Part shown: positions 1 through 8,744 of the stretch, piece by piece
Layout of the letters: every line of letters begins with the position of its first letter
How positions within the stretch are numbered: the stretch's first letter is position 1
DNA from: Microcoleus asticus IPMA8
GTDB lineage: Bacteria; Cyanobacteriota; Cyanobacteriia; Cyanobacteriales; Microcoleaceae
NCBI RefSeq assembly: GCF_013179805.1
Contig: NZ_SRRZ01000024.1
Span: 1-64,000, forward strand
Length of the DNA stretch: 64,000 bases
Direction of reading: 5' to 3'
Position numbers and translations under genes: made by a program
The notes under the pieces: generated by a model
What the model was told of the DNA's origin: nothing
Database searches by the model: none
Seen by the model: the letters and a program-made list of their open reading frames with translations, nothing else

Positions 1-2
1 GG

Positions 3-212
3 TCAATTACTTGTATTTTATTTGCTCCCAATGCTCCCCAACAGAATCCCGTTGAAGATATTTGGTTACAAGCTAAAAACTTTTTAAGAAAGTATTGGTA
101 TCTATGTAGGTCTTTTAAGATTGTCAAATTTTTATTTGAGTTTTTTACTAACGAACATAAATTTGATTTCCCCAAAATACGTCAATATACTTACACAAAG
201 AAAATCATTTAG
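3..212 (+). pseudogene. IS630-family transposase, C-terminal part (runs in from the left edge)
   Basis: The open frame enters from the window edge and ends with TAG at 210-212, giving about 69 residues. It contains the segment APNAPQQNPVEDIWLQAKNF, which matches the last catalytic block of IS630/Tc1-type DDE transposases (the P-x-x-NP-x-E region with the final acidic residue), followed by a basic tail. The 5' part lies outside the window, so I cannot tell whether the element is intact. Just after the stop, the 21-bp sequence beginning AGAAAATCATTTAGG occurs twice in direct orientation (199-219 and 228-248), probably the end of the element. The element abuts a truncated host gene on the opposite strand. 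The family call is fairly secure; activity is unknown. Confidence 0.75.
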
Positions 213-248
213 GATTGCTCTAGATATAGAAAATCATTTAGGATTGCT
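199..248. repeat. Direct duplication of the IS630-type element end
   Basis: A 21-bp sequence starting AGAAAATCATTTAGG is present at 199-219 and again at 228-248, with a period of 29 bp. The outer copy ends beside the TA step of CTATAG at 247-252. IS630/Tc1 elements insert at TA, so this is probably the terminal sequence of the element, duplicated once. The role is inferred. Confidence 0.5.
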
Positions 249-426
249 ATAGGGAAAAATTAACAGAAATACCCTGTTTGTTTATACGTTGGCGCAAATA
301 GTAGGCGTCCGATTTGACGATCGATCTATCCCGATCTATCCATCCTTTTCGGAGAGCTCGGTAAACAAGTGTAAGATCCGGTAATGTTTCAAACTCTGAC
401 GCACTCCCTGAAGACGGTTCTATCAT
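247..426 (-). pseudogene. Truncated conserved gene, second gene of a coupled pair, cut by the IS630-type element
   Basis: The ATG at 426-424 overlaps the TGA of the upstream gene as ATGA, so the two genes are translationally coupled. The frame runs for 59 codons and stops at TAG (249-247), exactly where the insertion-sequence end begins. The readable part includes LPDLTLVYRALRKGWIDRD and VKSDAYYLRQR, which look like the start of an unnamed cyanobacterial conserved protein that is normally considerably longer. The rest of the gene must lie to the left of the element or be lost. The coding status is supported by the coupled start and protein-like composition; the family assignment is from memory and tentative. 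No function is proposed. Confidence 0.6.
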
Positions 427-842
427 ATTTTGTTAAACCACTGCAACCAGTAAACTAATGTTGATGATGAAGCGATATCTTCGACCGCATTTTCATTTTT
501 TGCATGGTGATAAATATCAACTGGTTGCTCTGCACTGAACGGACAAAATAGGCGAACTGTACGCTCTGGTTCTAAGCTTGTCCAATCTAGTGTAATACTG
601 CCTCTGTCATCTGTACCTGTAGAGCATTTTGGAAAACTGTTTCCCATGCTATCGTAGGCTTCTACAACTAACTTCATCGCTGTCCTGAAAGCATATTCAG
701 TCGGTCTCAAAATCCCGTACTCATCCTCTTCTTCTAAATCTAAAAGTTCGATCAGACGTTCAACAGTGATTCGGAAATTCAATAAACCGCTATTGCTACT
801 GCTATCAGTAATCTGTTCTTTCGCTACAGTCATAAGATTCAA
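423..842 (-). CDS. Conserved hypothetical protein, first gene of a coupled pair
   Basis: This gene encodes 139 residues, an acidic soluble protein with no signal peptide or membrane segment. It contains EEDEYGILRPTEYAFRTAMK and the C-terminal block PFSAEQPVDIYH, ending in a tryptophan-rich WLQWF tail. I recognise it only as an unnamed cyanobacterial family. Its stop overlaps the start of the next gene by ATGA, so the pair was probably one functional module before the IS630-type element truncated the second gene. Such short two-gene units are often toxin-antitoxin-like or self-regulating, but nothing here proves that. The start at 842 follows a region with a HIP1 site; an alternative start is MTVAKEQ three codons later. 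Confidence 0.7.
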   Translation of the reverse strand: MNLMTVAKEQITDSSSNSGLLNFRITVERLIELLDLEEEDEYGILRPTEYAFRTAMKLVVEAYDSMGNSFPKCSTGTDDRGSITLDWTSLEPERTVRLFCPFSAEQPVDIYHHAKNENAVEDIASSSTLVYWLQWFNKI

Positions 843-931
843 TCCCTTTTAGGCGATCGCCAGTTTCATTTTAACACAGCCTCATGCTGTGAAATTTGCA
901 CTCAAAACTCCCATTATTGACCGTCGATCGA

Positions 932-1040
932 TATTTGCAAGGACAAAGCATTGCCTTGTCCAAATCCGAATATATTTGTAGGGATACAGCACTGCTGTGT
1001 CCCCGATATTTGCAAGGACACGGCAGTGCCGTGTCCCTAC
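932..1040. repeat. Cluster of three small palindromic repeats
   Basis: Three related units with the layout TATTTG(C/T)A(A/G)GGA-x-GCCGTGTCC follow one another at about 932-961, 973-1004 and 1005-1040. Each contains a near-perfect palindrome of the type GGACACGGC...GCCGTGTCC and could fold into a hairpin in either strand. Related single copies are at 3040-3066 and 14320-14347. They lie between two minus-strand genes. This is a dispersed extragenic palindrome family; a terminator role is possible but there is no clear T-tract. Confidence 0.7.
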
Positions 1041-1100
1041 CGAAAACCGCCATACAAGAACCGATCGGACGCAATCTTAATTCCCGATTACAAACCTGTA

Positions 1101-2909
1101 TTAGGCGGGAACTTGGATTTTTTCGGTGCCGGCAAGTTCAAAGGCTGCGTGTATTGCTTTCAAAGCAGTTACACCTTGTTCCTCATCCACAACGCAGCTA
1201 ATTTTAATCTCGGAAGTGGCAATCATTTGAATGTTGATTTGCTGGCGAGAAAGCGCTTCAAACATCTTTGCCGCTACTCCCGGATGCGCTACCATCCCGG
1301 AACCGACAACGCTAACTTTGGCAATTTGTGTATCGACAGCTACTTCGCCCCATCCGAATTCGGGGGCGGCTTTTTTGAGGGCGTCTTTAGCAGCTTCGGC
1401 GTCAATTTGTGCTACGGTAAAGGCAATGTCGCGAGTTAATATGCCGTCGATATTGTGGCAGCGCTGCGACTGAATGATCGTGTCTACGCTGATATTTTCC
1501 TCGGCTAAAAGTCCGAACATTTTTGCTGCTACTCCGGGTCGATCGGGCAATTGGCGAATTGCTAGACGCGCTTGATTGATATCCAACGCAACGGCGCGGA
1601 CTGCGGGCGGTTTTTGGGATGATGAACGCCGCCCAATAGGGGAGTTGGCGACATCAAATGCTTTGCAGAGTTCGGCAACGGCCCGATCGCAATCTTCGGC
1701 ATCGATCGCACAACTAACTTTTACCTCGGAAGTGGAAATCATTTGAATGTTAATTCCTGCATCCGCTAAAGTCTTAAACATCTGCGCCGCTACCCTCGGA
1801 CGACCGATCATTCCCGCACCCGCAATGCTAACTTTAGCGATCGGCTTTTCTTCTGCTTTCACTTCCGGTTCTCCCAATTCTGGGCGAGAATTCTTGCCGA
1901 GGGTGGGCACGATCGCATCTGCAACGGCGACAGCTTGATTGAGGGAATTTCGCCTCACTGTAAAGGCAATATCGTTAGTATTTCCTTCGTGAATTGACTG
2001 GATAATTAAGTCTACATCGAGGTTTTGTTGCGCGATCGCACCAAACAACCGCGCTGCTACGCCGGGGCGATCGGGCAAACGCAACAGCGACACCCCCGCC
2101 TGATCCAAGTCAAATTCCACCGCATCCACCGCTTTTGCGAGCTCCAAGCCCTCCAAAGGCCGGGATTGCGCGGGAGGCGACACTACCCGCGTACCGGGGG
2201 CGTCACTCCAGCTAGAAAGCACTACCAGGGGCACGCCGTAATTCTTGGCAATTTCTACAGCGCGCGGGTGGAGGACTTTTGCGCCCAAACTCGCCAATTC
2301 CAGCATTTCGTCGCAAGTGATTTCGTCCATCAATTGGGCGTCGGCAACCAAGCGCGGATCTGTAGTCAGAATTCCGGGCACGTCGGTATAAATTTCGCAC
2401 CTGTCGGCCCGCAGCGCTGCGGCGAGGGCTACTGCTGTTGTGTCGGAACCGCCGCGCCCCAAGGTGGTAATTTCCAATTCTCCGGCATTGGCGATGCCTT
2501 GGAAACCCGCAACCACAACGACTTTACCGCTTTTTAACTGGGTTTCAAGCCGATTCGGGTCGATTCGCAAAATCCGGGCGCGGGTGTGGGCGGCTTCGGT
2601 GACAATGCCAACTTGGGCGCCGGTGAGGGAAATTGCGGGCTGTCCCATTTCCTGCAATGCCATGCTCAAAAGTGCGATCGAGACTTGTTCCCCAGTGGAA
2701 AGCAACATATCCATTTCCCGCTTGTTGGGATTTGCGGAAATTTCCTTGGCGAGTTTAACTAAACCGTCGGTGGTTTTGCCCATCGCCGAAAGTACGACAA
2801 CCAAAGAGTTGCCAAGCTGTGCTGTTTTTACAACTCGTCGGGCTACTTCCAGAATGCGATCGACTGTACCAACCGAGGTTCCGCCATATTTCTGAACAAT
2901 TAGTGCCAT
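1101..2909 (-). CDS. lysC: Aspartate kinase with four ACT domains
   Basis: The product is aspartokinase, which phosphorylates L-aspartate in the first step of the lysine, threonine and methionine pathway in the cytoplasm. The 602 residues start with the signature KYGGTSVG (residues 8-15), followed by an amino-acid kinase domain to about residue 245 with TLGRGGSDTTA. The C-terminal half holds four ACT modules in two similar pairs: RLPDRPGVAARLF near 278, AGAGMIGRPRVAAQMF near 365, QLPDRPGVAAKMF near 455 and GSGMVAHPGVAAKMF near 543. This double ACT pair and length match cyanobacterial LysC. Feedback inhibition by lysine and threonine is known for the family. It is monocistronic here, with the ATG at 2909 the first start. 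The assignment is secure. Confidence 0.95.
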   Translation of the reverse strand: MALIVQKYGGTSVGTVDRILEVARRVVKTAQLGNSLVVVLSAMGKTTDGLVKLAKEISANPNKREMDMLLSTGEQVSIALLSMALQEMGQPAISLTGAQVGIVTEAAHTRARILRIDPNRLETQLKSGKVVVVAGFQGIANAGELEITTLGRGGSDTTAVALAAALRADRCEIYTDVPGILTTDPRLVADAQLMDEITCDEMLELASLGAKVLHPRAVEIAKNYGVPLVVLSSWSDAPGTRVVSPPAQSRPLEGLELAKAVDAVEFDLDQAGVSLLRLPDRPGVAARLFGAIAQQNLDVDLIIQSIHEGNTNDIAFTVRRNSLNQAVAVADAIVPTLGKNSRPELGEPEVKAEEKPIAKVSIAGAGMIGRPRVAAQMFKTLADAGINIQMISTSEVKVSCAIDAEDCDRAVAELCKAFDVANSPIGRRSSSQKPPAVRAVALDINQARLAIRQLPDRPGVAAKMFGLLAEENISVDTIIQSQRCHNIDGILTRDIAFTVAQIDAEAAKDALKKAAPEFGWGEVAVDTQIAKVSVVGSGMVAHPGVAAKMFEALSRQQINIQMIATSEIKISCVVDEEQGVTALKAIHAAFELAGTEKIQVPA

Positions 2910-3148
2910 AGGACTTACACAAAAAGTGATGCAATACTTAAGCTAATATACGCAAATTTTTGATAATAACCGATGAATGTTTATATCGTTTCTGAGGAGG
3001 CTGCTAGGCGATCGCATTTTTACAGCACATGATATTCCTAGGGACACTGAATTGCCGTGTCTCTACCGGCATCTGCGACTTATGCGAATTTAAGTTTTTG
3101 ATTTAAGAATTGCCAATGACTTATGAAGAACCCAACCCCGATAATCAT

Positions 3149-3192
3149 CAGTCATCCCCAATCTAAAATCTAAAATCTAAAATCTAAAATCG
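3149..3192. repeat. Short tandem repeat (AATCTAA-type)
   Basis: About four copies of a 7-bp unit (AATCTAA) stand just past the stop of the decayed Uma2 gene. The rest of the 2910-3194 spacer contains one half of a TAGGACTTAC-type terminal repeat at 2909-2919 and one small palindrome at 3040-3066; I see no gene in it. Confidence 0.6.
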
Positions 3193-3194
3193 AA

Positions 3195-3958
3195 TTACTC
3201 GCCTTCTAACTCTCGCAAACGCGCTTCCAAAGCTTGAATTCGCAGCTCAGCTTCTGTGCGCCTTTGTCGTTCTCGTTCAGCAGCCAATTCGGCTTGTTCT
3301 GCCCGTTCCTCGGCAGCCTGCAGCAAATTCCCGGAAGCACCCACCAGCGCAGCCAAGGCAGTTCTACGCCCCGATCGACCCCTTGCCAAATGCCTAATTC
3401 CACTCGTATTTGTGCGATCGGGTAATGTCCGCGCTTATTTTGTGGGACTAACTCGAACCGATCCTCTACCAAATGATACACTTCAACTTGCGCTTTTTTG
3501 ACTTCATAAATGCCGTAAAAAGCAAGTCTAATTATCCGATCGTAAATCTAGAATTTGCCCTGGCGAGAAGTCCTATCTCTTTCTTCACTGCCATCGCCAG
3601 AAACAAATTCAAGTACAATCAGAGGCGGCATTAATTCCTGCCACATTACACAGGAGCGGCGAAGATTTCCGTCAAGAGTTGGCGGCACGTCGGACACGTA
3701 AAACCAATCAGGTGCTGCGGCTCCTCTTTCTGGCGGTTCCGGGGGCCGGGACACTCGCCAATAAATACCGGAATCTTGACCGATGCAGTATTGTCCGTCG
3801 GGATGAATTTGGTCTAAAATGGGTCGAATTGATGTTGTTAACAGGATGCTTTGAGAATGTTCTTGGAATTTTTTTACAAAAGTACCATTGGAGTCTGGTA
3901 ATTGAGTGTGGTCGGGGAAATCTGTTGCTATAATTTCTGGTTTTTCGGCGACACTCAT
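3195..3958 (-). pseudogene. Uma2-family protein gene with a nonsense codon and a frameshift
   Basis: Uma2 (DUF820) proteins have a PD-(D/E)XK nuclease-like fold and are very abundant in cyanobacteria; their role is not established. The first part (3958 to 3548) reads as a normal Uma2 N-terminus with the block LMPPLIVLEFVSGDGSEERD, then stops at TAG (3550-3548), where related proteins have Trp in GKFWIYE. After that stop the same frame continues with YGIYEVKKAQVEVYHLV and GVELPWLRWW. Near 3340 one base is missing, and the end of the gene (a Glu/Arg-rich coiled coil ending LRELEGE) lies in another frame, down to 3195. So two independent lesions inactivate it, unless the assembly is wrong. A TGG to TAG change explains the first one. 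Confidence 0.8.
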
Positions 3959-4069
3959 GTTGACCTCTTGAATGTTAAAAAATTATAGTTATAATTGGTG
4001 ACTTAGAGATGAATAATGCTATTATGTCATTGGAAGTCTGCGGTTGCTATGTATAAAATTTTCATAAAT

Positions 4070-4729
4070 ATGAGTCAGTACAAGTTAATTATTTTTGACT
4101 TCGACGGCACTTTGGCAATTACTCACAAAGCTATTGTATTTTGCTTTACAAAAACTTTTGAAACTTTCAATATTACCCCGCCTGCTGCTGATACTATTAT
4201 AGGTACGATCGGCATCAATTTACCAAATAGTTTTAAAATCCTCCATCCGGCGATCGAGGAAAGCGCAATTCCCGAATGGGTTGAAACTTACCGCTCTTAT
4301 TATCGGACGGAAGGTGAAAAGCAGGTAGATTTATTTCCGGGGACAAAGCAAGTCTTGCAGTTGGCGCGCCAGTCGGGATTGAGCCTGGGAGTTTTCAGCA
4401 ACAAACACGTTAGTTTTGTTAATTTATTATTAAAAAATTTTAAAATTCACAGTTTTTTTGATTTAATTTTAGGTGATAACGGACAAATAATTCTGAAACC
4501 AAATTCGGCTGTTTTTCACTCGATTATTAAACCGCTGTTCCCGGAATTGGATAACAGTCAAATTTTAATGATTGGCGATACAGCGATTGATTTGCTGTTT
4601 GCTAAAAATGCTGGGATAGATGTTTGTTGGGCGGCTTACGGATATGGCGATCGCGCTCAGTGTCTCGCCCTAGAACCGACTTTCGCGATCGACGATATTT
4701 CGGAACTTGCTGTGTTCGTTAAAAATTAA
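4070..4729 (+). CDS. HAD-superfamily hydrolase (phosphatase-like)
   Basis: The protein has the motifs of HAD subfamily IA: motif I FDFDGTLA (nucleophile Asp plus acid/base Asp) near the N-terminus, motif II VFSNK, motif III Lys in ILKPNSAVF and motif IV MIGDTAIDLLFAKNAG. A helical cap lies between motifs I and II. Members hydrolyse small phosphorylated metabolites such as phosphoglycolate, but the substrate cannot be read from sequence. I place the start at 4070 (MSQYKLIIFDFDG), because the frame could begin at 4016 or 4049 but the added residues do not fit the family, in which motif I lies close to the start. It stands alone, downstream of the oppositely oriented broken Uma2 gene. Confidence 0.8.
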   Translation: MSQYKLIIFDFDGTLAITHKAIVFCFTKTFETFNITPPAADTIIGTIGINLPNSFKILHPAIEESAIPEWVETYRSYYRTEGEKQVDLFPGTKQVLQLARQSGLSLGVFSNKHVSFVNLLLKNFKIHSFFDLILGDNGQIILKPNSAVFHSIIKPLFPELDNSQILMIGDTAIDLLFAKNAGIDVCWAAYGYGDRAQCLALEPTFAIDDISELAVFVKN

Positions 4730-5133
4730 TTTTTCATTATTTTTTTCAGAAGAGTTTGAATCATTTAAGTAAAAGACATTAACTAAGAAATATTTTAATA
4801 TAGCCGGACGCTCTATTTTTTTGATTGAAGTGAAAAAATAAATCCCCGAACCTGTAAGCCACCCAAAGGCTGCCCAATAAACCATACCAAAGATAGAGTT
4901 ATCGCGGTAACAGTTATTATAAATTAACAATTAGGATTCTTGAGAAGGTAGAAAGCAGAAAGCAAAAGGCAGAAAGAAAAAAACGAGGGAAGCCAGATTT
5001 TTTCTAGGTAAAATTTACAGCCAAAATTCTGCATAAGAGCCTTCTAACTTCTGCCTTCGGCAAACAGGAAATTCTGTTAAAATCTAGGGTGCGGCCAGTC
5101 GGGATAGACAATAAACTCAATTTATAGAAACTC
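4730..5133. other. Intergenic stretch, no gene recognised
   Basis: The stretch is AT-rich in its first 200 bases and then has an A/G-rich run (4945-4990). An 86-codon minus-strand frame covers 4670-4930 but overlaps the HAD gene and looks like no protein I know. The second half should hold the promoter of the LOV kinase. Confidence 0.5.
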
Positions 5134-8100
5134 ATGCAGATCGATATAAGCATTCCTTCTGAAACGCTATCGCCGACTCGCACTGGCGGCAATCCACCGA
5201 ATTTAATAGAAGAAGTATTTCGGCTGTACGATCGCGCCCTGGGAGCTACCAGCAACGGCATCTCGATCGCGGACGCTACCCGGCCGGACAAGCCCATAGT
5301 CTACTGCAACCAGGCTTTCGAGCGGATTACAGGCTACGATCGCAGCGAAATAATCGGGCACAACTGCCGCTTCCTGCAAGGCCCGGATACCGATCGCGCT
5401 GCCGTCGATCGAATCCGCGCGGCCCTGAAAGAACAACACGACTGCAAAGTAGTTCTGAAAAACTACCGCAAAGACGGCACCCCCTTCTGGAACGAACTCA
5501 CCATCTCGCCCGTGCGCGACAGCAGCGGGATCGTCACCCACTTCATCGGCGTCCAATCTGATATCACCGATCGCTTCCAAGCAGAAGAAGCCCTCAAACA
5601 AGCCGAGGCAAAATACCGCAGCATCTTTGAAAACGCCACCGAAGGCATATTTCAAACCGCCCCAGACGGGTGCTACCTCAGCGCCAACCAGGCACTCGCC
5701 CGAATGTACGGCTACGATTCCCCGTCAGAACTGATCGCAAAATGTTCGGCAAAAAACCTTTACGCCGATCGCACCCGCCGCGCTTCCTTCATTGCCGAAA
5801 TCAGCAAAAACGGTTCCCTGAAAGAGTTTGAATCCTGCGTCCACCGCAAAGACGGCAGCACTACCTGGATCTCGGAAAACGTGCGCGAAGTCCGCGGCGC
5901 AGGCGGCGAACTCCTTTACTACGAAGGAACCGTCGCCGAAATCGCCGCCCGCAAACAAGCCGAAGCAGCCCTGCGAAATCAAGAATACTGGCTGAAAACC
6001 GCGATCGACGCCGTGCCCGACGCGATCAACCTCACAGACAGCGAGGGGCGCTGGCTGATTGCCAACGACTGCGCCCTCAAACTTTTGGGCTGGGAAACCG
6101 CAGACTACCAGGGTAAAACTACTGCCGAACTCGCTGCCGCCGCCGATCCCAGAGTCAGAGAAATCCTGCTAAATTGGCAGGAAACCGACGAAACAACCTG
6201 GCAAGCAGGCACTCTCACCTCTAGCCGCCAAATTGTCCCCTTGCCCACAGGCGGCAGCAATTTGTTTGAAGTGCGGAAAGTGCCGCTGTTCAACCCCGAC
6301 GGTTCGCGCAAAGGTTTGGCAGTCGCGGGGCGGGACATCACCCAGGAAGTGGAAGCGGATGCAGCTTTGCGAGACAGCGAACAGCGGTTTCGGGCAATTT
6401 TTGAACGCGCTGCGATCGGCATGGTAGTCGCTACCCTCGAAGGTATGGCGATCGCCACTAATCCGGCATTTCAAGCTATGCTGGGGCGATCGGAAGCTCA
6501 ACTGCGGGGTGCGGGCCTGGACGAATGCACGCACCCGGAAGACGTACAAGCTTCGCGCGAGTTGCGCCAACAGTTGGCGGCGGGTTCGCGCGAAGCTTAC
6601 CAAATCGAGAAGCGCTACCTCCGCCCAGACGGCAGCATCCGGTGGGGACGCCTCAGCGCATCTGCGCTCGACAGCAGTCAGGGAAAGCCGCAGTTTATTT
6701 TGCAAATGGTAGAGGATATTACCGATCGCAAACAAGCCGAGTCAGCTTTGTTGCAAAATGAGGCTAAATGGCGATCGCTGATTCTCAACAGTTCCGACAT
6801 GATTACTATTCTCGACGCCAGCGGTCGCATTGTTTACGAAAGCCCTTCTGTAGAAACAGTTTTGGGCTACGAACCTGAGGAACTCGCCCGTCAAATTGCC
6901 GTCGATTTCATCCACCCAGACGACCTGCCCTCGCTGATGTCCGACGGCGAAAAAATGATCGCAAATCCAGGCGATCCGATCGCCCTAGAAGGTCGGTTCC
7001 GGCGCGCTGACGGTTCTTGGTGTTTTCTCGAAGGCGTCGGCATCAACTTGCTAGCAGACCCCGCTGTGAGCGGAATTGTAATCAACTCCCGCGACATGAC
7101 GGCGCGCAGGCAAGCAGAGTACCGCCTCAGCAAAATTAACGAGTGCTTTTTGGGATTCACCACCGACGCCAGTGACAACATCCAGCGCCTGACATCCTTA
7201 GCCGGCGAGCTTTTGGGCGGAAGTTGCGCTATCTACAGCCGCCTCGGTGGCGGTCTGCTGCGCGCGATCGCGACTTGGCAACCGCCGCCGGACTACCCGC
7301 TGGTCGATCGCGCCGAGGGCCACATCTGCACCGACGTATGCAGCAAAGGAAGCGATCGGGCTGTGGCCATTCCTGACTTGCAGAACACGATCTACGGCAA
7401 AATCGATCCCGCTGTCATCCGCTACCAACTGCGAAGCTATCTGGGACAAGCAGTGCGGCTGGGCGACAATTACGTGGGTGCGCTGTGCGTTCTCTACACT
7501 GAGCCGATCGCGCCCACAGAAGCCGACTGCAAGCTGATCGGAATTATTGCCGGGGCGATCGGAGTTGAGGAAGAACGGGCCGCCGCCGCCGATCGCGATC
7601 GCCAAAAATCCCAAGAACTGCAAACAGCTTTGCACGAATTGCAGCAAACTCAAATGCAGTTAGTACAAACCGAAAAAATGTCTTCCCTCGGACAGGTGCT
7701 AGCAGGAATTGCCCACGAAATTAACAACCCAGTGGGCTTTGTCGCCGGCAACCTCTGCCATGTCCGAGACTACGTTCTCGACTTGTTAGAAATCGTGCAA
7801 GTGTATCAAGCAGAGTACCCAGATTCCCCTGCAAAAATTCAGCAACAAGCCGAGGATATAGACTTAGAATTTCTAGCAAAAGACCTGCCAAAATTGCTCA
7901 ATTCGATGCAGATAGGATGCGAGCGAATTGTAGAAATTATTCAAACTCTGCGCAATTTCTCGCGGGCGGACGAAGCGAAAATCAAGACTGCCGACATTCA
8001 CGAAGGTTTAGAAAGTACCTTGTTAATGTTGAACAGCCGGCTGAAAGCCAAGGCAAACTGGCAGGGCATTGAAGTGATTAAGAAATACGGAGAACTGCCG

Positions 8101-8478
8101 CAAATACAATGCCATCCCGGACTGTTAAATCAGGTTTTTATGAATCTATTGGCCAATGCGATCGACGCCTTGGAAGAAAGCAGCATCAAAGCAAAAAATA
8201 CAGCCGATACTATCTTTCCTACAATTACGATTCAAACTGAAATGATTGATAACAATCGCATTTGTATTCGGATTAAAGACAACGGCTCGGGCATTCCCGA
8301 AGATCAGATCGTGCGTTTGTTTGACCCGTTTTTTACCACAAAACCAGTAGGCAAAGGCACCGGTTTGGGTTTATCAATTTCGCACCAAATTGTCGTTGAA
8401 AAACACAACGGCAAATTGCAGTGTCTCTCGGAACCTGGTAAAGGTACCGAATTTATCATCGAAATTCCAATTAAGTAG
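5134..8478 (+). CDS. LOV-domain multi-PAS/GAF sensor histidine kinase (putative blue-light receptor)
   Basis: This is a 1114-residue soluble kinase. Its first PAS domain (about 28-140) is a LOV domain: it carries GHNCRFLQG with the flavin-binding Cys at residue 78, plus the conserved NYRKDGTPFWN and GVQSDIT blocks that contact flavin. Four more PAS domains start near residues 157, 285, 419 and 545, then a GAF domain at about 665-815. A short coiled coil leads into the dimerisation/H-box region MSSLGQVLAGIAHEINNP with the phospho-accepting His861. The ATPase domain has NLLANAIDAL, DNGSGIP and GKGTGLGLS. In the LOV family blue light forms a Cys-flavin adduct that switches the kinase; that this protein binds FMN is inferred. 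No receiver domain is attached and no response regulator is adjacent, so its partner is elsewhere. Confidence 0.92.
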   Translation: MQIDISIPSETLSPTRTGGNPPNLIEEVFRLYDRALGATSNGISIADATRPDKPIVYCNQAFERITGYDRSEIIGHNCRFLQGPDTDRAAVDRIRAALKEQHDCKVVLKNYRKDGTPFWNELTISPVRDSSGIVTHFIGVQSDITDRFQAEEALKQAEAKYRSIFENATEGIFQTAPDGCYLSANQALARMYGYDSPSELIAKCSAKNLYADRTRRASFIAEISKNGSLKEFESCVHRKDGSTTWISENVREVRGAGGELLYYEGTVAEIAARKQAEAALRNQEYWLKTAIDAVPDAINLTDSEGRWLIANDCALKLLGWETADYQGKTTAELAAAADPRVREILLNWQETDETTWQAGTLTSSRQIVPLPTGGSNLFEVRKVPLFNPDGSRKGLAVAGRDITQEVEADAALRDSEQRFRAIFERAAIGMVVATLEGMAIATNPAFQAMLGRSEAQLRGAGLDECTHPEDVQASRELRQQLAAGSREAYQIEKRYLRPDGSIRWGRLSASALDSSQGKPQFILQMVEDITDRKQAESALLQNEAKWRSLILNSSDMITILDASGRIVYESPSVETVLGYEPEELARQIAVDFIHPDDLPSLMSDGEKMIANPGDPIALEGRFRRADGSWCFLEGVGINLLADPAVSGIVINSRDMTARRQAEYRLSKINECFLGFTTDASDNIQRLTSLAGELLGGSCAIYSRLGGGLLRAIATWQPPPDYPLVDRAEGHICTDVCSKGSDRAVAIPDLQNTIYGKIDPAVIRYQLRSYLGQAVRLGDNYVGALCVLYTEPIAPTEADCKLIGIIAGAIGVEEERAAAADRDRQKSQELQTALHELQQTQMQLVQTEKMSSLGQVLAGIAHEINNPVGFVAGNLCHVRDYVLDLLEIVQVYQAEYPDSPAKIQQQAEDIDLEFLAKDLPKLLNSMQIGCERIVEIIQTLRNFSRADEAKIKTADIHEGLESTLLMLNSRLKAKANWQGIEVIKKYGELPQIQCHPGLLNQVFMNLLANAIDALEESSIKAKNTADTIFPTITIQTEMIDNNRICIRIKDNGSGIPEDQIVRLFDPFFTTKPVGKGTGLGLSISHQIVVEKHNGKLQCLSEPGKGTEFIIEIPIK

Positions 8479-8499
8479 AAGGAATCAGGAAGGCACTAA

Positions 8500-8744
8500 A
8501 CGGATGAACATGAATACACGGATTAATTATTGAGTGTGTGTCAATTCATGTCATGTCCGTTTGATTCGGACTTGTATGAGGTTAAATTGTGTAGGGCCGG
8601 GTTCGCCTATATTTTTGATAATTATCGACAAATTATATAAACCGGCCCCGCCCATACTTAGAAACCGGGTTTTTTACCTTGGGTGCGGGCTACAACGCAA
8701 TATTTTTGTGAAAAAACCCGGTTTCTGGGTTCCCGTGCGTGGAA
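8500..8744. repeat. Intergenic region with an AAACCGGG inverted repeat
   Basis: An inverted repeat pairs AGAAACCGGGTTTTTT (8660-8675) with AAAAAACCCGGTTTCT (8711-8726) around a 35-base loop. The same arm occurs at 13683-13719, 13979-14131 and, as one half, near 22613. It lies between two convergent genes and could act as a two-way terminator. No gene is seen in this spacer. Confidence 0.65.

Noticed and set aside
4670..4930. 86-codon minus-strand frame with a hydrophobic stretch
   Set aside because: It overlaps the end of the HAD gene, has no recognisable family and lies in AT-rich sequence.
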